This document shows positions 33,749 to 43,151 of a stretch of 64,000 nucleotides of DNA, one piece after another (position 1 is the stretch's first letter; every line of letters starts with the position of its first letter). A program made the translations under genes and the position numbers. The notes under the pieces were generated by a model. It was not told where the DNA came from, did no database searches, and worked only from the letters and a program-made list of their open reading frames with translations. This stretch comes from Maribacter polysiphoniae (GTDB lineage: Bacteria > Bacteroidota > Bacteroidia > Flavobacteriales > Flavobacteriaceae), in the NCBI RefSeq assembly GCF_003148665.1, contig NZ_QGGQ01000003.1, positions 310,001-374,000 on the forward strand. Direction: 5' to 3'.

Positions 33749-34036
33749 TTATTCACTATCAATAATCCCCTCAATACTTTGTGCCAATTGAAAATCTTTC
33801 TGGGTTACACCGTTGGCATCATGGGTGTTCAACCGAATGTTTAGGGTGTTGTATACATTACTCCAGTCAGGATGGTGGTTTTGGGCCTCACATTCAAAGG
33901 CAATACGGGTCATGATGGAAAAGGTTTCCTTAAAGTTCTTGAACTCAAAAGTGGTTTCGATGGCGCCATCGATATATTCCCAGCCCTTTAGTTCCTGTAG
34001 TTTTTGTTGAATCTCTGTTTCACTTAGCTTTATCAT
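33749..34036 (-). CDS. 4a-hydroxytetrahydrobiopterin dehydratase (pterin-4a-carbinolamine dehydratase)
   Basis: 95 residues from ATG 34036 (MIKLSETEIQQKL), the family length; an upstream ATG (34054) is less likely. The active-site block EAQNHHPDWSNVYN contains the two adjacent histidines and the Pro-Asp-Trp that define the family, and LNTHDANGVTQKDFQLA follows as usual. It recycles the carbinolamine formed by aromatic amino acid hydroxylases. It lies 49 nt after the SDR gene on the same strand and is probably the last gene of the gcvT-glsA-SDR transcript. Confidence 0.92.
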   Translation of the reverse strand: MIKLSETEIQQKLQELKGWEYIDGAIETTFEFKNFKETFSIMTRIAFECEAQNHHPDWSNVYNTLNIRLNTHDANGVTQKDFQLAQSIEGIIDSE

Positions 34037-34085
34037 GGTTCTGGTTTTGACCAAAGTTATAAAACCATACGCTTAAAGTGCGACC

Positions 34086-34907
34086 TTATATCGAAATATG
34101 ATGATCTATGATTTCTTGATACGTGGTTTGAAGGTTTTTGGGGAGTTTATTGGTTTTGGCAAGAACAGCCAGATAACGATCGTCGTTGGTGGTGTAAACC
34201 CTTTTAAAGATGGAGTTGAATTTACCGATACGTTCAACAACTTCCTTGATGAAGTCTTCATGATGTACCAAGTCCTTACTCCCTAAATGATAAATTCCAC
34301 TTTTGTTTTGGTTGATCAAATAATGGATTTGCTGGGTCAATTTATCATCATGGGTGACATTCATGATTAAATTGGGAAAGACTTCAATGGGTTCATTGCT
34401 CCAAATGAGGTTCTTTATTTCCTTTATACGGGGTGAAGAGTTGCCAAAAACCATGGGGACCCTTAAGATTGCCATTTTGTCGCTTGGCAAGCGCATCATC
34501 ATGTTCTCGATTTTTATCTTAAGCCTACCATAAATACTTTCCGAAAGTGTTTTGTCATTTTCGTATGAGGGATATTTGCTGTAAGCATCAAATACATTGG
34601 CCGATGATAGAAAGATCAATCTACAATTGTTTTCAGCTACGTATTCCACCAAATGTTGGTGCGCCTGTATTTGGGAGGCAAAATTCCCACGTACGGCGGA
34701 AATGACGATTTGTGGACGTATCTTTTCTAAAACCGGGAAGATATCATCGGCTTCCAGGTCGTATTTTATAAACTGCTGGTTGCCCTCAAATGATCTTCTG
34801 GCGGAATTATAGGTTCCGTAAGTGTCAAAATAGGAACGCAGCTCACGGTAAATGGCATGGCCGATAAAGCCACTTGCACCCAGTATTAGAATCTTTTTTG
34901 AATCCAA
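34086..34907 (-). CDS. NAD(P)-dependent epimerase/dehydratase (extended SDR, RmlD-like)
   Basis: 273 residues. A Rossmann glycine motif sits at the N-terminus (ILILGASGFIGHAIY), an SDR serine strand is seen in LIFLSSANVF, and the catalytic pair is SIYGRLK (Y and K). Closest in style to RmlD/dTDP-4-dehydrorhamnose reductase-like proteins, acting on nucleotide sugars or related substrates; the exact substrate is not readable. Its start is 2 nt after the glutaminase stop, so it is cotranscribed with glutaminase and gcvT. No signal peptide. Confidence 0.8.
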   Translation of the reverse strand: MDSKKILILGASGFIGHAIYRELRSYFDTYGTYNSARRSFEGNQQFIKYDLEADDIFPVLEKIRPQIVISAVRGNFASQIQAHQHLVEYVAENNCRLIFLSSANVFDAYSKYPSYENDKTLSESIYGRLKIKIENMMMRLPSDKMAILRVPMVFGNSSPRIKEIKNLIWSNEPIEVFPNLIMNVTHDDKLTQQIHYLINQNKSGIYHLGSKDLVHHEDFIKEVVERIGKFNSIFKRVYTTNDDRYLAVLAKTNKLPKNLQTTYQEIIDHHISI

Positions 34908-34909
34908 TT

Positions 34910-35824
34910 TTAAAAAATTGATTGAGAGGTTTTTGTTGTAAGCTTTTCAAGCGCCTGCATACCAAGCTTTGAATTCCCTTTGCGGTTTAACCCTGGCGAC
35001 CAGGTGACCACAGCGAATTTGTCCGGGAGTACTGCTGCTATACCTCCCCCGACACCACTCTTGCCAGGAAGCCCCACTTCGAAGGCAAAGTCACCCGCCT
35101 CGTCGTAAAATCCACAAGTAAGCATCAAGGCATTAATGCGTTTAACTTGATTAATGTTCAGGTGCGTTTTTCCACTCTGGCACTTACCGTGGTTCATGAA
35201 CAGATAAAATGCATTTGCCAATTGCCTACAGTTCATTTCGATGGCACATTGGTGAAAATAAAAATCAAGGACCTCGTCCACGTCATTTTTAAGATTTCCG
35301 TAGGATTTCAGGAGATTGGCTGCAGCAATATTGTGGTATCCGGTTTTCTTTTCGGAATCAGCTACTTTTTCATTGAATGCGATGGAATCGTCATTTGTTA
35401 TTTGTCGAATAAAATCCAGGAATTGTGCTTTGGGATTTTCAAGGTTGGAAACCAGGATATCCGCAACGACAATTGCACCTGCGTTGATCAAAGGATTTCT
35501 AGGAATGCCATTTTCGAATTCCAAAAGGGCCAAGTGGTTAAATGGATCCCCCGATGGCTCTACATTTATGCGTTGCCATATCGAATCACCGACCAATGCA
35601 AAACATTTTGCCAGACTTAGTACTTTGGAAATACTTTGAATGGAAAACAGTTCCTCGGCATCGCCTGCAGAAAAACGGTTCATATGGGCGTCAACCAAAT
35701 GGATCCCAAATTTGTTAGGGTCGATTTTTGATAGTTCAGGAATATAAGAAGCAACAGTTCCCTTGTCCTTTACGCCTTTTAAATCGGAAGCGATTGTTTC
35801 TATTATCTCCTGATAGTTTAGCAT
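34910..35824 (-). CDS. glsA: Glutaminase (serine-dependent)
   Basis: 304 residues, full length for GlsA. The catalytic SxxK motif is in FSIQSISKVLSLAK, with downstream motifs NPLINAGAI and GKSGVGGGIAAVLP typical of bacterial glutaminases. It converts L-glutamine to glutamate and ammonia in the cytosol. The ATG overlaps the gcvT stop by one base (TAATG), so the two are translationally coupled; the metabolic link (glycine cleavage and ammonia) is suggestive only. Confidence 0.95.
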   Translation of the reverse strand: MLNYQEIIETIASDLKGVKDKGTVASYIPELSKIDPNKFGIHLVDAHMNRFSAGDAEELFSIQSISKVLSLAKCFALVGDSIWQRINVEPSGDPFNHLALLEFENGIPRNPLINAGAIVVADILVSNLENPKAQFLDFIRQITNDDSIAFNEKVADSEKKTGYHNIAAANLLKSYGNLKNDVDEVLDFYFHQCAIEMNCRQLANAFYLFMNHGKCQSGKTHLNINQVKRINALMLTCGFYDEAGDFAFEVGLPGKSGVGGGIAAVLPDKFAVVTWSPGLNRKGNSKLGMQALEKLTTKTSQSIF

Positions 35825-36909
35825 TAATTTTTATAAAAAGGTAATTTAACTACAGTGGCCGGTACCGCTTTTTTTCGTATTTGAATATTGATCTTGCTAC
35901 CTACTTCGGAGAATATGACAGGCACGTAACCCAGTCCAATCCCTTTTCCCAAGGATGGTGACATGGTTCCTGATGTCACTTCACCTATGGTTTTTCCATG
36001 ATTGTCAACAATGTCATAACCGTGACGTGGAATACCACGTTCATCCAATTCAAAACCAACTAGTTTTCTTTCGGGGCCATGTGCTTTCTCTTTTGCCAGG
36101 GCTTCACTATGGACAAAATCCTTTGAGAATTTTGTGATCCAACCCAAACCTGCCTCAAAAGGGGAGGTTTCATCGGTTATGTCATTTCCATAAAGACAAT
36201 AACCCATTTCCAAACGAAGTGTATCCCTAGCTGCCAGCCCTACGGGTTTTATGCCATAATCGGCACCGGCCTCAAAAACCTTGTCCCATACTTGTTGCAC
36301 CTCGCTGTTCTTACAGTATATTTCAAATCCGCCAGAACCGGTATATCCCGTGGCCGATATGATTACGTGTTCAATTCCGGCAAAATCACCTACGACAAAA
36401 TTGTAGAATTTAATGCTACTTAAGTCCACGGAAGTTAGGCTCTGCATTGCTTCCACGGCCTTTGGTCCCTGAATGGCCAAAAGGGAATAATCTGCTGAAA
36501 GATCTTTCATCGCAGCATTGTATGGTTCATTGTATTTGGAGATATGGTTCCAATCCTTTTCTATATTGGATGCATTGACCACCAAAAGATAGGTCTCTTC
36601 CTTGATTCTGTAAACAATCAAATCATCAACAATACCACCTTTCTCATTGGGAAGACAGCTGTATTGGGCTTTTCCGATACTAAGTTTCGATGCATCGTTG
36701 GAGGTGACTTTCTGAATTAAATCCAAGGCATTCGGACCTTCAATCAAAAATTCACCCATATGGGAAACATCAAAAACACCGACTCCTTTTCTAACGGTTT
36801 CATGTTCGGCAGTTACTCCTTCGTAGGAAACAGGCATGTTATATCCTGCAAAAGGCACCATTTTGGCACCTAAGGCTTCGTGGGTTTGGGTAAGGGCGGT
36901 ATCTTTCAT
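35824..36909 (-). CDS. gcvT: Aminomethyltransferase, T protein of the glycine cleavage system
   Basis: 361 residues, the standard length. The start [19 protein letters not shown] and the block [10 protein letters not shown] are characteristic, as are [12 protein letters not shown] and the C-terminal barrel part ([20 protein letters not shown]). It transfers the methylene unit from the lipoyl-H protein to tetrahydrofolate. A promoter element TAGCTTTG is visible just upstream. It is the first gene of the transcript gcvT, glsA, SDR and probably the pterin dehydratase. Confidence 0.96.
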   Translation of the reverse strand: MKDTALTQTHEALGAKMVPFAGYNMPVSYEGVTAEHETVRKGVGVFDVSHMGEFLIEGPNALDLIQKVTSNDASKLSIGKAQYSCLPNEKGGIVDDLIVYRIKEETYLLVVNASNIEKDWNHISKYNEPYNAAMKDLSADYSLLAIQGPKAVEAMQSLTSVDLSSIKFYNFVVGDFAGIEHVIISATGYTGSGGFEIYCKNSEVQQVWDKVFEAGADYGIKPVGLAARDTLRLEMGYCLYGNDITDETSPFEAGLGWITKFSKDFVHSEALAKEKAHGPERKLVGFELDERGIPRHGYDIVDNHGKTIGEVTSGTMSPSLGKGIGLGYVPVIFSEVGSKINIQIRKKAVPATVVKLPFYKN

Positions 36910-36928
36910 AATCGACTATTTAGTGCGG

Positions 36929-36936
36929 CAAAGCTA
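36929..36936 (-). promoter_or_regulatory. Bacteroidota -7 element (TAGCTTTG) upstream of gcvT
   Basis: An exact TAnnTTTG match on the minus strand; the predicted start of transcription is near 36921, leaving a very short leader before the ATG at 36909. Confidence 0.5.
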
Positions 36937-37094
36937 TTGAATAATTTAGGGATAGAAAAGGAGTTGCTTTCGATTTGCCCAATCGCCAATGTTTTATTTT
37001 GTGTATACAGCCTTGAAAAGGCGTTTAACGTTGATGTTTCTTGTTTTTTATCGACTTTAACATAGTTTATAGTCGGAAATATAATCGTCTTGAC

Positions 37095-37114
37095 TAAATT
37101 GGTTAACCAATTTA
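37095..37114. promoter_or_regulatory. Perfect 20-bp palindrome upstream of the alginate lyase gene
   Basis: TAAATTGGTT and AACCAATTTA form a perfect inverted repeat without spacer, ending 30 nt before the preferred start codon. The TTGGTnnACCAA core has the shape of operators used by GntR/FadR-family regulators (PdhR and LldR sites are similar), so substrate-controlled repression of the lyase is likely. Confidence 0.6.
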
Positions 37115-37144
37115 AGGTACATGTGTTTAAGAGTTGTTTATTTT

Positions 37145-38089
37145 ATGGATAAAGGATTTATTTTAGGGAGATTACAAACATTTTTGATAATGCTATTCGC
37201 TGTAGTGCTTGTTTCCGGTTGTTCGGATAATGGTACTGATGACGACGTTGTCGCTGAGGATATCGTTAAAGAGCCTGAAACTGAAACTGAAACTGAAACC
37301 GAAACCGAAACCGAAACAGAAGAGGAGTCCACTCCCGAAATCCCAGGCAAGGTATTGGGACTTACCGCTGCCGATTGGAAATTGAATAGTTTCAATGGTA
37401 TCGGGGCTGAGGCGGTTTATGAAGATGACATCCTGGAGGCCTTAGGGAAGACATTCGATGATTATGAGGATGTTGATTATTTTTATGTGCAAGATGGTTT
37501 TGCCTATTTTAAGTGTTATAGAGGTCTAGGGGGGTCAAAAAATTCAAATAATCCCAGGGTTGAACTTCGGGAATTGAAAGATGGGGAAAACTATTATTGG
37601 GATGGGGATACTGGTACGCACAGTATGGAATGGACGGTGCGGGTAGATCAGTTGCCCAAAAGTACCAGTGGCACTGACGGGGTGCTTTGTTTTGGACAAA
37701 TTCATGGCCCTAGCGAAGATCAGGGGTTCAATGATGACGGTGTGGATGTAGATGATACCATACGACTTCAATTTCGAGGGGAACCTAACCAGAAAACCGG
37801 GGATGTTGATTTAAAGATAAGCGGTTATATTACAGAAAATCAAGGGGGTTCTATTAGTTTACCCGGGTATAGGCTGAATACGGTTTATGATTTTAAACTC
37901 GTTATGGAAGAAGGAAACATAACGGTTTTTGTAGATGGGGAGGTGGTTTTTGAGAGAAAGTTGAACACTTCAGGGGATACCAGTTATTTTAAGGTCGGTA
38001 ATTATCTGCAATCGGTTAAAGAAGCTACCTATGAGGCGTCTTCATTTGGCTTGGTAGGAATCAGCAAATTGAAGGTCACACATAACTAA
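37145..38089 (+). CDS. Alginate lyase, polysaccharide lyase family 7, surface lipoprotein
   Basis: 314 residues from ATG 37145; an ATG at 37121 would add eight residues. A lipoprotein signal ends in the lipobox LVSGC, so the enzyme is anchored to the outer membrane. An acidic linker of ET repeats, encoded by seven hexamers GAAACN (37277-37318), connects to the catalytic domain. The three PL7 motifs are present: RVELRE, QIH (in CFGQIHGP) and YFKVGNYLQ. PL7 enzymes cleave alginate by beta-elimination. The gene is alone, with a palindromic operator upstream and a terminator downstream; no transporter or partner lyase adjoins it. It fits a marine, algae-degrading lifestyle. Confidence 0.92.
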   Translation: MDKGFILGRLQTFLIMLFAVVLVSGCSDNGTDDDVVAEDIVKEPETETETETETETETEEESTPEIPGKVLGLTAADWKLNSFNGIGAEAVYEDDILEALGKTFDDYEDVDYFYVQDGFAYFKCYRGLGGSKNSNNPRVELRELKDGENYYWDGDTGTHSMEWTVRVDQLPKSTSGTDGVLCFGQIHGPSEDQGFNDDGVDVDDTIRLQFRGEPNQKTGDVDLKISGYITENQGGSISLPGYRLNTVYDFKLVMEEGNITVFVDGEVVFERKLNTSGDTSYFKVGNYLQSVKEATYEASSFGLVGISKLKVTHN

Positions 38090-38106
38090 ATATCAGGATT
38101 GGTATA

Positions 38107-38140
38107 AAAAAGCCTCTTATTGATTTAAGAGGCTTTTTTT
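38107..38140. terminator. Bidirectional terminator between alginate lyase and thrC
   Basis: A 9-bp stem (AGCCTCTTA at 38111-38119 and TAAGAGGCT at 38126-38134) with A-run before and T-run after, serving both converging genes. Confidence 0.88.
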
Positions 38141-38157
38141 ATTGTGTATTCCTGAAT

Positions 38158-39456
38158 TTATTGACGCGCTATGAGATAGTTCTTTAGTTCCTCATATTGC
38201 TTTATTTTGATGGACTTCTTCTCCCGGTCCATTACTTTCTCAATCTGTGGGGGAAGTTCCAGGGTGTGGCCAATGGTTTCCTCAACAACATCCAAGAATT
38301 TTACGGGATGTGCCGTTTCCAGAAAAACCCCATAGGTTTCAGGATGGTGTTTTCGATATTCCTGAACCCCTAAATAACCTACGGCACCATGAGGGTCCGC
38401 AATGTATTGGGAAGTTTTATAGATATGCAGCATCGCTTTTTTGGTTTCTTCGTCGGTGAACGGGTAAGAACTTAGATTTGCTTTCAATACCTCGAAATCG
38501 TCGTTATGCAAATGTCGAATACGAATGAAATTACTAGGGTCACCTACATCCATGGCATTGGAAATGGTAGCGGATGAGGGTTTAGGATTGTATTCCCCAG
38601 TTTGCATAAACTCGGGAACCGTATCGTTTACATTGGTGGCTGCCACAAAATGTTTGACGGGCATGCCCAATCGCTGGGCGACCATACCCGCACAAATATT
38701 CCCAAAATTACCACTAGGTACCGAGAATACCAATTCCTGTCCTTTCGCTTTGAGTTGCTTATAGGCAAAAAGAAAGTAAAAGAGCTGGGGTAACCAACGG
38801 GCTACGTTGATGGAGTTTGCCGAGGTCAGTTGCATTTTCTGCAAAAGAACATCGTCCAAAAAGGCTGTTTTTACCATTTTTTGACAATCATCAAAGGTTC
38901 CATCTACCTCTAAGGCGGTAATATTCCGGCCTAAGGTAGTCAGCTGTCTTTCTTGGATGTCACTGACTTTACCACTAGGGTAAAGGATTACCACTTTTAC
39001 ACCGTCGACTCCAAGAAAACCGTTGGCAACGGCCCCTCCCGTATCTCCCGAAGTGGCCACCAATACGGTTACCTCATTGCTCGTGCTCTCGGAAAAATAT
39101 CCTAGGCATTGTGCCATAAAACGGGCACCCACATCCTTAAAGGCCATGGTAGGGCCATGAAAAAGTTCCAGTGTTGCTACATTATCCTCAATTTCAACAA
39201 CGGGAAAATCAAAGTCAAGGACGTTTTTAATGATCTTCCGGAGTTCATCATCGGGAATATCAGTTCTTACGAATTGATGTATGGCCGTAAAGGCTATTTC
39301 CTCATTGGATAATGTTTCAATATCCTCAAAAAAACTTTGGGGTAAAGGTGTAATGCTTTCAGGAAAGTACAATCCCTTATCGGGAGCTATTCCCTTGATA
39401 ACGGCATCTTTGAATGAAACATTCGGGGCTTTTTTGTTTAGGCTGTAAAAATTCAT
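38158..39456 (-). CDS. thrC: Threonine synthase
   Basis: 432 residues. The PLP-binding lysine is in ELFHGPTMAFKDVGARFMAQ, and the phosphate-binding block is VPSGNFGNICAGM. It converts O-phosphohomoserine to threonine. It is the last gene of the thrA-thrB-thrC operon, 56 nt after thrB, and ends at the shared terminator with the alginate lyase gene. Length and start (MNFYSLNKKAPNVSF) fit the family. Confidence 0.96.
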   Translation of the reverse strand: MNFYSLNKKAPNVSFKDAVIKGIAPDKGLYFPESITPLPQSFFEDIETLSNEEIAFTAIHQFVRTDIPDDELRKIIKNVLDFDFPVVEIEDNVATLELFHGPTMAFKDVGARFMAQCLGYFSESTSNEVTVLVATSGDTGGAVANGFLGVDGVKVVILYPSGKVSDIQERQLTTLGRNITALEVDGTFDDCQKMVKTAFLDDVLLQKMQLTSANSINVARWLPQLFYFLFAYKQLKAKGQELVFSVPSGNFGNICAGMVAQRLGMPVKHFVAATNVNDTVPEFMQTGEYNPKPSSATISNAMDVGDPSNFIRIRHLHNDDFEVLKANLSSYPFTDEETKKAMLHIYKTSQYIADPHGAVGYLGVQEYRKHHPETYGVFLETAHPVKFLDVVEETIGHTLELPPQIEKVMDREKKSIKIKQYEELKNYLIARQ

Positions 39457-39512
39457 GGTTTCAGTGGAGTCGCTTCCTTATGCTAACTAAGGGAACGAAT
39501 TTATATGTTGTT

Positions 39513-40436
39513 CTATTTAATTTCTCTTATTCCTTCGGTGTTGATCTTTGAAATATGCACATCATGGTCAATCCCGATTTTTTGGTATACATCCTTCATG
39601 GCCTGGGCTACTTTTTCAGCGGTAGCCTCGCCTCGACTAAAAGCGAAAATCGACGGTCCGGATCCCGAAATACCACATCCTAATGCCCCAGCGGCCAAAG
39701 AACTGGTTTTGACGTCATTGAATCCTGGAATTAGAATGGAGCGAATGGGCTCTACTATGTGATCCACCAATGATCGACCTATCAAATCATAATCCTCGGT
39801 AAACAGGCCTGCGATCAACCCTCCTAGATTCCCCCATTGTTTAATGCCCTCTTTTAAGGTGATATTTGTTTTTAATATTTTTCTCGAATCAGAGGTTTTG
39901 ATCTCTATCTGTGGATGAATCACTGTGGCAAACAATTCAGCCGGACAGTTAATGGGGACAATATCCAAGGGGGCGTAACTGCGAACCAGTGTAAACCCAC
40001 CAAATAGGGCAGGGGCTACATTGTCGGCATGTGCCACACCGCTCGCCAATCGTTCGCCTTCCATTGAAAATTCCACTAATTTGGAAGTGGAGAAAGGTCT
40101 TCCCAATAACTCGTTCATGGCCCAGACCGCCCCCGTAGAACTGGCAGCACTACTTCCTATGCCGCTGCCCGCCTTTATTTTTTTATAGATCTCTATTTCA
40201 AAGCCGCCTTCATAGTCACTTTCTGCCAAAAAGGCCAAACCTGCAACGCCGGCCACATTCCTATCGGTCTCCATCGGAAGATCTTGACCTTCCAATTTAG
40301 TGATGAAGATGCCTTTTTTTGAAGTTTTGCGAATGACCATTTCATCACCGACCGAATCCAAAGCAACGCCCAGGACATCAAATCCACAGGATATGTTGGC
40401 AATGGTAGCGGGACAGAATATTTTAATTTCTTCCAT
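39513..40436 (-). CDS. thrB: Homoserine kinase
   Basis: 307 residues of the GHMP kinase family. The ATP-binding motif is AGSGIGSSAASSTGAVWA, and the C-terminal motif is GCGISGSGPSIFAF. It phosphorylates homoserine in threonine synthesis. The ATG follows the thrA stop by 2 nt, so it is part of the thrABC operon. Confidence 0.96.
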   Translation of the reverse strand: MEEIKIFCPATIANISCGFDVLGVALDSVGDEMVIRKTSKKGIFITKLEGQDLPMETDRNVAGVAGLAFLAESDYEGGFEIEIYKKIKAGSGIGSSAASSTGAVWAMNELLGRPFSTSKLVEFSMEGERLASGVAHADNVAPALFGGFTLVRSYAPLDIVPINCPAELFATVIHPQIEIKTSDSRKILKTNITLKEGIKQWGNLGGLIAGLFTEDYDLIGRSLVDHIVEPIRSILIPGFNDVKTSSLAAGALGCGISGSGPSIFAFSRGEATAEKVAQAMKDVYQKIGIDHDVHISKINTEGIREIK

Positions 40437-40438
40437 TT

Positions 40439-42883
40439 CTAAAAGTTACCGATTCGTATTATATCCGCAAAAATACCAGAGGCTGTTACATCCGCACCGG
40501 CACCTGCCCCTTTAATGATCATAGGTTGGTTGGGGTAGCGTTCGGTAAAGAACAATACAATATTATCACTGCCCTCAAGATTGTAAAAATCGTGCCCTTT
40601 GGGTATTTGTTGTAATCCTACGCTTGCCTTGCCATCTTCGAATTGGGCAACATATTTTAATTTGCTGTCCTTTTCCACAGCTTGTTGGTACAATTCCTGG
40701 AAAGAGGATTCGTTTTTGGTCAAGGTGGCGAAGAAATCCTCGTTGTTGGTGGTGTCCAAGCTTTCTTGGGGTAAGAATGGATTATTTTGAATGTCATCGA
40801 TTTCCAATTGGTTTCCACTCTCCCTCGCAAGTATGAGTATTTTTCGCATTACATCGATACCGCTTAGGTCTATTTTTGGGTCCGGTTCGGTATACCCTTC
40901 TTCTTGGGCCTGCTTTACCACATCATGAAACGTGGTCTTGTCGTTGAAATTATTGAAAACAAAATTTAGACTCCCGGAAAGTACGGCCTGTATTTTTTGG
41001 ACCTTATCCCCTGAAGCGATGAGGTGCTTAAGGGTGTCAATGATCGGTAGTCCGGCACCCACATTGGTTTCGAACAGGAATGGGGCATTGTAGGTCCGTG
41101 CTAATTGCTTAAGGTTTAAGTAGTTTGAGTAGTTTGATGAACAAGCGATCTTATTGCAGGTTACCACCGAGATACTATTGCTTAGATAGGAGCTATAAGT
41201 ATTGGAAACTTCCTCGCTGGCCGTATTGTCAACAAAAATACTATTGCGATAATTCAGTTTGTTCACTTTTTCGAAGAATTTGGCCTTGTCGGCTTTTTCT
41301 CCCCCGGTCAATAAGGTTTCCCAATTTTTCAAGGAAATCCCGTCTTCATCGAAAACCATGGTTCTCGAATTGGATATACCAATGACCCTTACATTCAGTT
41401 TAAGGTTTTCCTTTAGGTATTTTTTTTGCTGTTTTATTTGGTTTAGGAATTTTCCGCCGACATTCCCAACGCCCATAACAAAGAGGTTCAATTGTTTTAT
41501 GTTCTCTTCAAAGAATTCCTCATGGAGTGAGTTCAAGGCTTTTTTTACATCATCCTTATTGATAACGGCCGAAATATTTCGTTCAGAGGCACCTTGGGCA
41601 ATGGCCCTGATGTTCACGTTGTTTTTTCCTAAGGTGCTGAACATTTTCCCGCTCAATCCCTGGTGGCTTTTCATATTGTCTCCTACCAAGGCGATAATCG
41701 CAAGGTTCTTTTCAACCACTACGGGATTTATCTTGCCGCTGCCCATCTCATATTCAAAGGCATCATTCACTGCTTGTTCGGCTTGGATGACGTCCTCGGC
41801 AGAAATACCTACGCAAATTGAATGCTCGGAAGAGGCTTGGGTAATAAGGACAACACTGATATTCGATTGGTAGAGTACCTCAAAGAAACGTTTTGATATT
41901 CCAGGAATACCCACCATTCCAGGTCCTTCAAGGGATAATAGGGCAATGTTCTCCACATGGGTGATTCCGCGGACGGTTTTTCCTTTTTCGTTTTTATTCT
42001 TGGTAATGATGGTACCCTCATTCCCAGGGTCAAAGGTGTTTTTTATTTGAATTGAAATTCCTTTGGCCAGTACCGGTTGAATCGTTGGGGGGTACAATAC
42101 CTTAGCCCCGAAATGTGAAAGTTCCATCGCTTCCTGATAGGAGATATGTGGAATTGCCTTAGCTTGCTTCACCAATTTCGGGTTTGCCGTATACATACCA
42201 CTAACATCAGTCCATATCTGCAATAATTCGGCATTCACGGCAGCTGCGACTATGGCAGCCGTATAATCCGATCCACCGCGACCCAAGGTAGTGGAGTCCC
42301 CGTTTTCCGAAGAAGCAATAAAGCCGGCCATGACCACTGTCCTATGTTTGTCTGTCGAAAAGAAATCTTGACAAAGGGTATTGGTCAAGCTGAAATTCAC
42401 GACAGTCTTATTGTTTACCGTATTGGTTTTAATGATTTCACGGCTATCCTTATGGATTACATCCAGTCCTTCCTCTGTGAAAAACTCAGCGATAATGTAA
42501 GAGGATAATAATTCCCCATAACTGACGATCTTGTCTGAAAGTTTTGGGGTTGTCTCACCAATTAAAAAAGCACCCTCTAAAAGGGTTTCCAAGGTGTTGA
42601 GTTCACTTTTTACCTTGCTTAACACCTTGCTCTGTGATGTTATTGGGATAAGCTTTTTGATGGTACCCAGGTGTCTTTGCTCAATTTCCTTTAAAAATGA
42701 CTGATAGGTGTCATCCTGTATGGCGGCAAGGTTGGCTGCATTCAACAATAGGTCTGTTATTCCACCTAAAGCAGAAACCACCACGATATTCTTGTCACTT
42801 TCCGAGTTTGAGACAATATTTTTGACTAAGGTTATATTTTGGGCATTGGCGACCGAAGTGCCTCCGAATTTTAAAACTTTCAT
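40439..42883 (-). CDS. thrA: Bifunctional aspartokinase / homoserine dehydrogenase
   Basis: 814 residues. The N-terminal aspartokinase begins MKVLKFGGTSVANAQNI; paired ACT regulatory domains follow around residues 310-460 (NISVVLITQASSEHSICVGI, NVNIRAIAQGASERNISAVI); the homoserine dehydrogenase part has the Rossmann start FVMGVGNVGGKFLNQI. It catalyses the first and third steps of the threonine branch and is usually inhibited by threonine. It heads the thrABC operon. A long leader with a small threonine-containing frame (42959-43051) suggests additional control by attenuation. Confidence 0.97.
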   Translation of the reverse strand: MKVLKFGGTSVANAQNITLVKNIVSNSESDKNIVVVSALGGITDLLLNAANLAAIQDDTYQSFLKEIEQRHLGTIKKLIPITSQSKVLSKVKSELNTLETLLEGAFLIGETTPKLSDKIVSYGELLSSYIIAEFFTEEGLDVIHKDSREIIKTNTVNNKTVVNFSLTNTLCQDFFSTDKHRTVVMAGFIASSENGDSTTLGRGGSDYTAAIVAAAVNAELLQIWTDVSGMYTANPKLVKQAKAIPHISYQEAMELSHFGAKVLYPPTIQPVLAKGISIQIKNTFDPGNEGTIITKNKNEKGKTVRGITHVENIALLSLEGPGMVGIPGISKRFFEVLYQSNISVVLITQASSEHSICVGISAEDVIQAEQAVNDAFEYEMGSGKINPVVVEKNLAIIALVGDNMKSHQGLSGKMFSTLGKNNVNIRAIAQGASERNISAVINKDDVKKALNSLHEEFFEENIKQLNLFVMGVGNVGGKFLNQIKQQKKYLKENLKLNVRVIGISNSRTMVFDEDGISLKNWETLLTGGEKADKAKFFEKVNKLNYRNSIFVDNTASEEVSNTYSSYLSNSISVVTCNKIACSSNYSNYLNLKQLARTYNAPFLFETNVGAGLPIIDTLKHLIASGDKVQKIQAVLSGSLNFVFNNFNDKTTFHDVVKQAQEEGYTEPDPKIDLSGIDVMRKILILARESGNQLEIDDIQNNPFLPQESLDTTNNEDFFATLTKNESSFQELYQQAVEKDSKLKYVAQFEDGKASVGLQQIPKGHDFYNLEGSDNIVLFFTERYPNQPMIIKGAGAGADVTASGIFADIIRIGNF

Positions 42884-42958
42884 GATGTATATTGATTAAC
42901 TGGTACTGAAGTATTTTGGGCGATAAATCGCAAAAACGGATAGATGATATGTAGCATG

Positions 42959-43051
42959 TTACCCCAAAGGGGTCGTACGCAAAATGGTGGTATTGCATCC
43001 ATTGGTCAATGGAGAAAATAAGGTTGCTATGTTCGAAATGTTCAAAGGCAT
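42959..43051 (-). CDS. Candidate threonine-containing leader peptide of the thr operon
   Basis: A 30-codon frame, ATG at 43051 to TAA at 42959, lies in the 170-nt interval before thrA. It contains six Thr codons, clustered as NTTILRTT near the end, and three Ile codons, the two amino acids enriched in the enterobacterial thr leader. The stop codon abuts a small perfect hairpin (ACCCC, TTT loop, GGGGT, 42961-42973), and another inverted repeat (GCGAT/ATCGC, 42920-42931) follows before thrA. No strong T-run is visible, so classical termination is not proven. A leader peptide is inferred. Confidence 0.45.
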   Translation of the reverse strand: MPLNISNIATLFSPLTNGCNTTILRTTPLG

Positions 43052-43151
43052 AGTTCGTTGTAAGCTTCAAAAGTAGTATTTTTGGGCTGCTAATCAAACG
43101 TTTCGATCAATTTTTGCGGAATTGATAAAAATTACCAAAAATTCTTACTGA

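Noticed and set aside
33577-33774. 65-codon minus-strand frame between yebC and the pterin dehydratase
   Set aside because: It overlaps the end of a well-supported gene and shows no family features.
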